Shown here piece after piece: positions 63,953 to 64,000 of a stretch of 64,000 nt of DNA (positions are counted from its first letter, which is position 1; each line of letters starts with the position of its first letter). The notes beneath the pieces are model-generated. The model made no database searches and was not told the DNA's origin. It saw nothing but the letters and a program-made list of their open reading frames with translations. The DNA is taken from contig NZ_JAPWKF010000007.1 of NCBI RefSeq assembly GCF_028283685.1, forward strand, positions 310,001 to 374,000, given 5' to 3'. The position numbers and the translations under genes are program-made. Source of the stretch: Edaphobacter sp. (GTDB lineage: Bacteria > Acidobacteriota > Terriglobia > Terriglobales > Acidobacteriaceae).

Positions 63953-64000
63953 GTCCGGGGTAGCGGGTGGAATCCGGACGGCTGATCGTCCGGTTCCACT

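Overview
The window looks like a chromosomal segment of a high-GC soil Acidobacteriota, probably Terriglobia/Acidobacteriaceae. This rests on a very large Oar-like TonB-dependent receptor with a carboxypeptidase-type N-terminal domain, many secreted sugar-degrading and oxidising enzymes, the wide choice of ATG/GTG/TTG starts, and the general gene set. The assignment is inferred from gene content only.

Layout. 1-5.9 kb: translation/transcription core rimP-nusA-infB, with a terminator-like leader hairpin and a strong terminator at the end; infB carries a one-base frameshift. 6-12.5 kb: a cytoplasmic-looking metzincin with a lysine-rich tail, then a pentonate (Weimberg-type) operon of MFS transporter, YjhG-type D-xylonate dehydratase (also frameshifted) and FAH-family dehydratase, converging on a sugar:H+ symporter. 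12.6-20.6 kb: housekeeping and catabolic genes (flavin amine oxidase, agmatine deiminase, amidohydrolase, tadA, DUF3175, SDR, thiC) plus microproteins. 20.7-25.6 kb: cytochrome c maturation genes ccmE, ccmA, ybaK, ccmB, ccmC and a ccmD-like gene, interrupted by an M20 peptidase on the other strand; CcmE has Cys in place of the haem-binding His. 25.8-31.6 kb: YVTN beta-propeller lipoprotein, a membrane SpoIIE/PP2C phosphatase, a BrkB-family membrane protein and queG.

31.6-38.1 kb is the most unusual part: a zinc-ribbon microprotein, tRNA-Ser(CGA), and a minus-strand metal/iron-uptake-like locus (PepSY membrane protein, TonB siderophore receptor, PstS-like binding protein). Two related stem-loop elements with covarying stems and an identical loop and 3' flank precede the first two genes of this locus; I do not recognise them as a known RNA class. 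38.1-40.7 kb: a dihaem cytochrome c and a PQQ dehydrogenase with an Asp-x-Asp active-site signature suggestive of lanthanide use. 40.7-53.3 kb: a FadR-type regulator divergent from a sugar-acid/xyloside operon (TonB receptor, GH39, MFS, enolase-superfamily dehydratase, AraD1-type FAH protein, beta-hydroxyacid dehydrogenase, GH3), with a perfect 15-bp palindrome in the promoter. 53.4-64 kb: small regulator-enzyme pairs (SDR; DUF481; HD hydrolase; GlxA-type regulator; TSUP/DUF1634; oxalate decarboxylase/LysR; TetR/NAD(P)H-binding protein with twin operators; a second NAD(P)H-binding protein).

How it fits together: the periplasmic PQQ dehydrogenase with cytochrome c, the ccm genes, and two sugar-acid dehydratase operons with glycosidases suggest a lifestyle of hydrolysing plant xylosides, oxidising sugars outside the cytoplasm and taking up sugar acids for non-phosphorylative breakdown. 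That integrated picture is inference; the individual family assignments are mostly secure.
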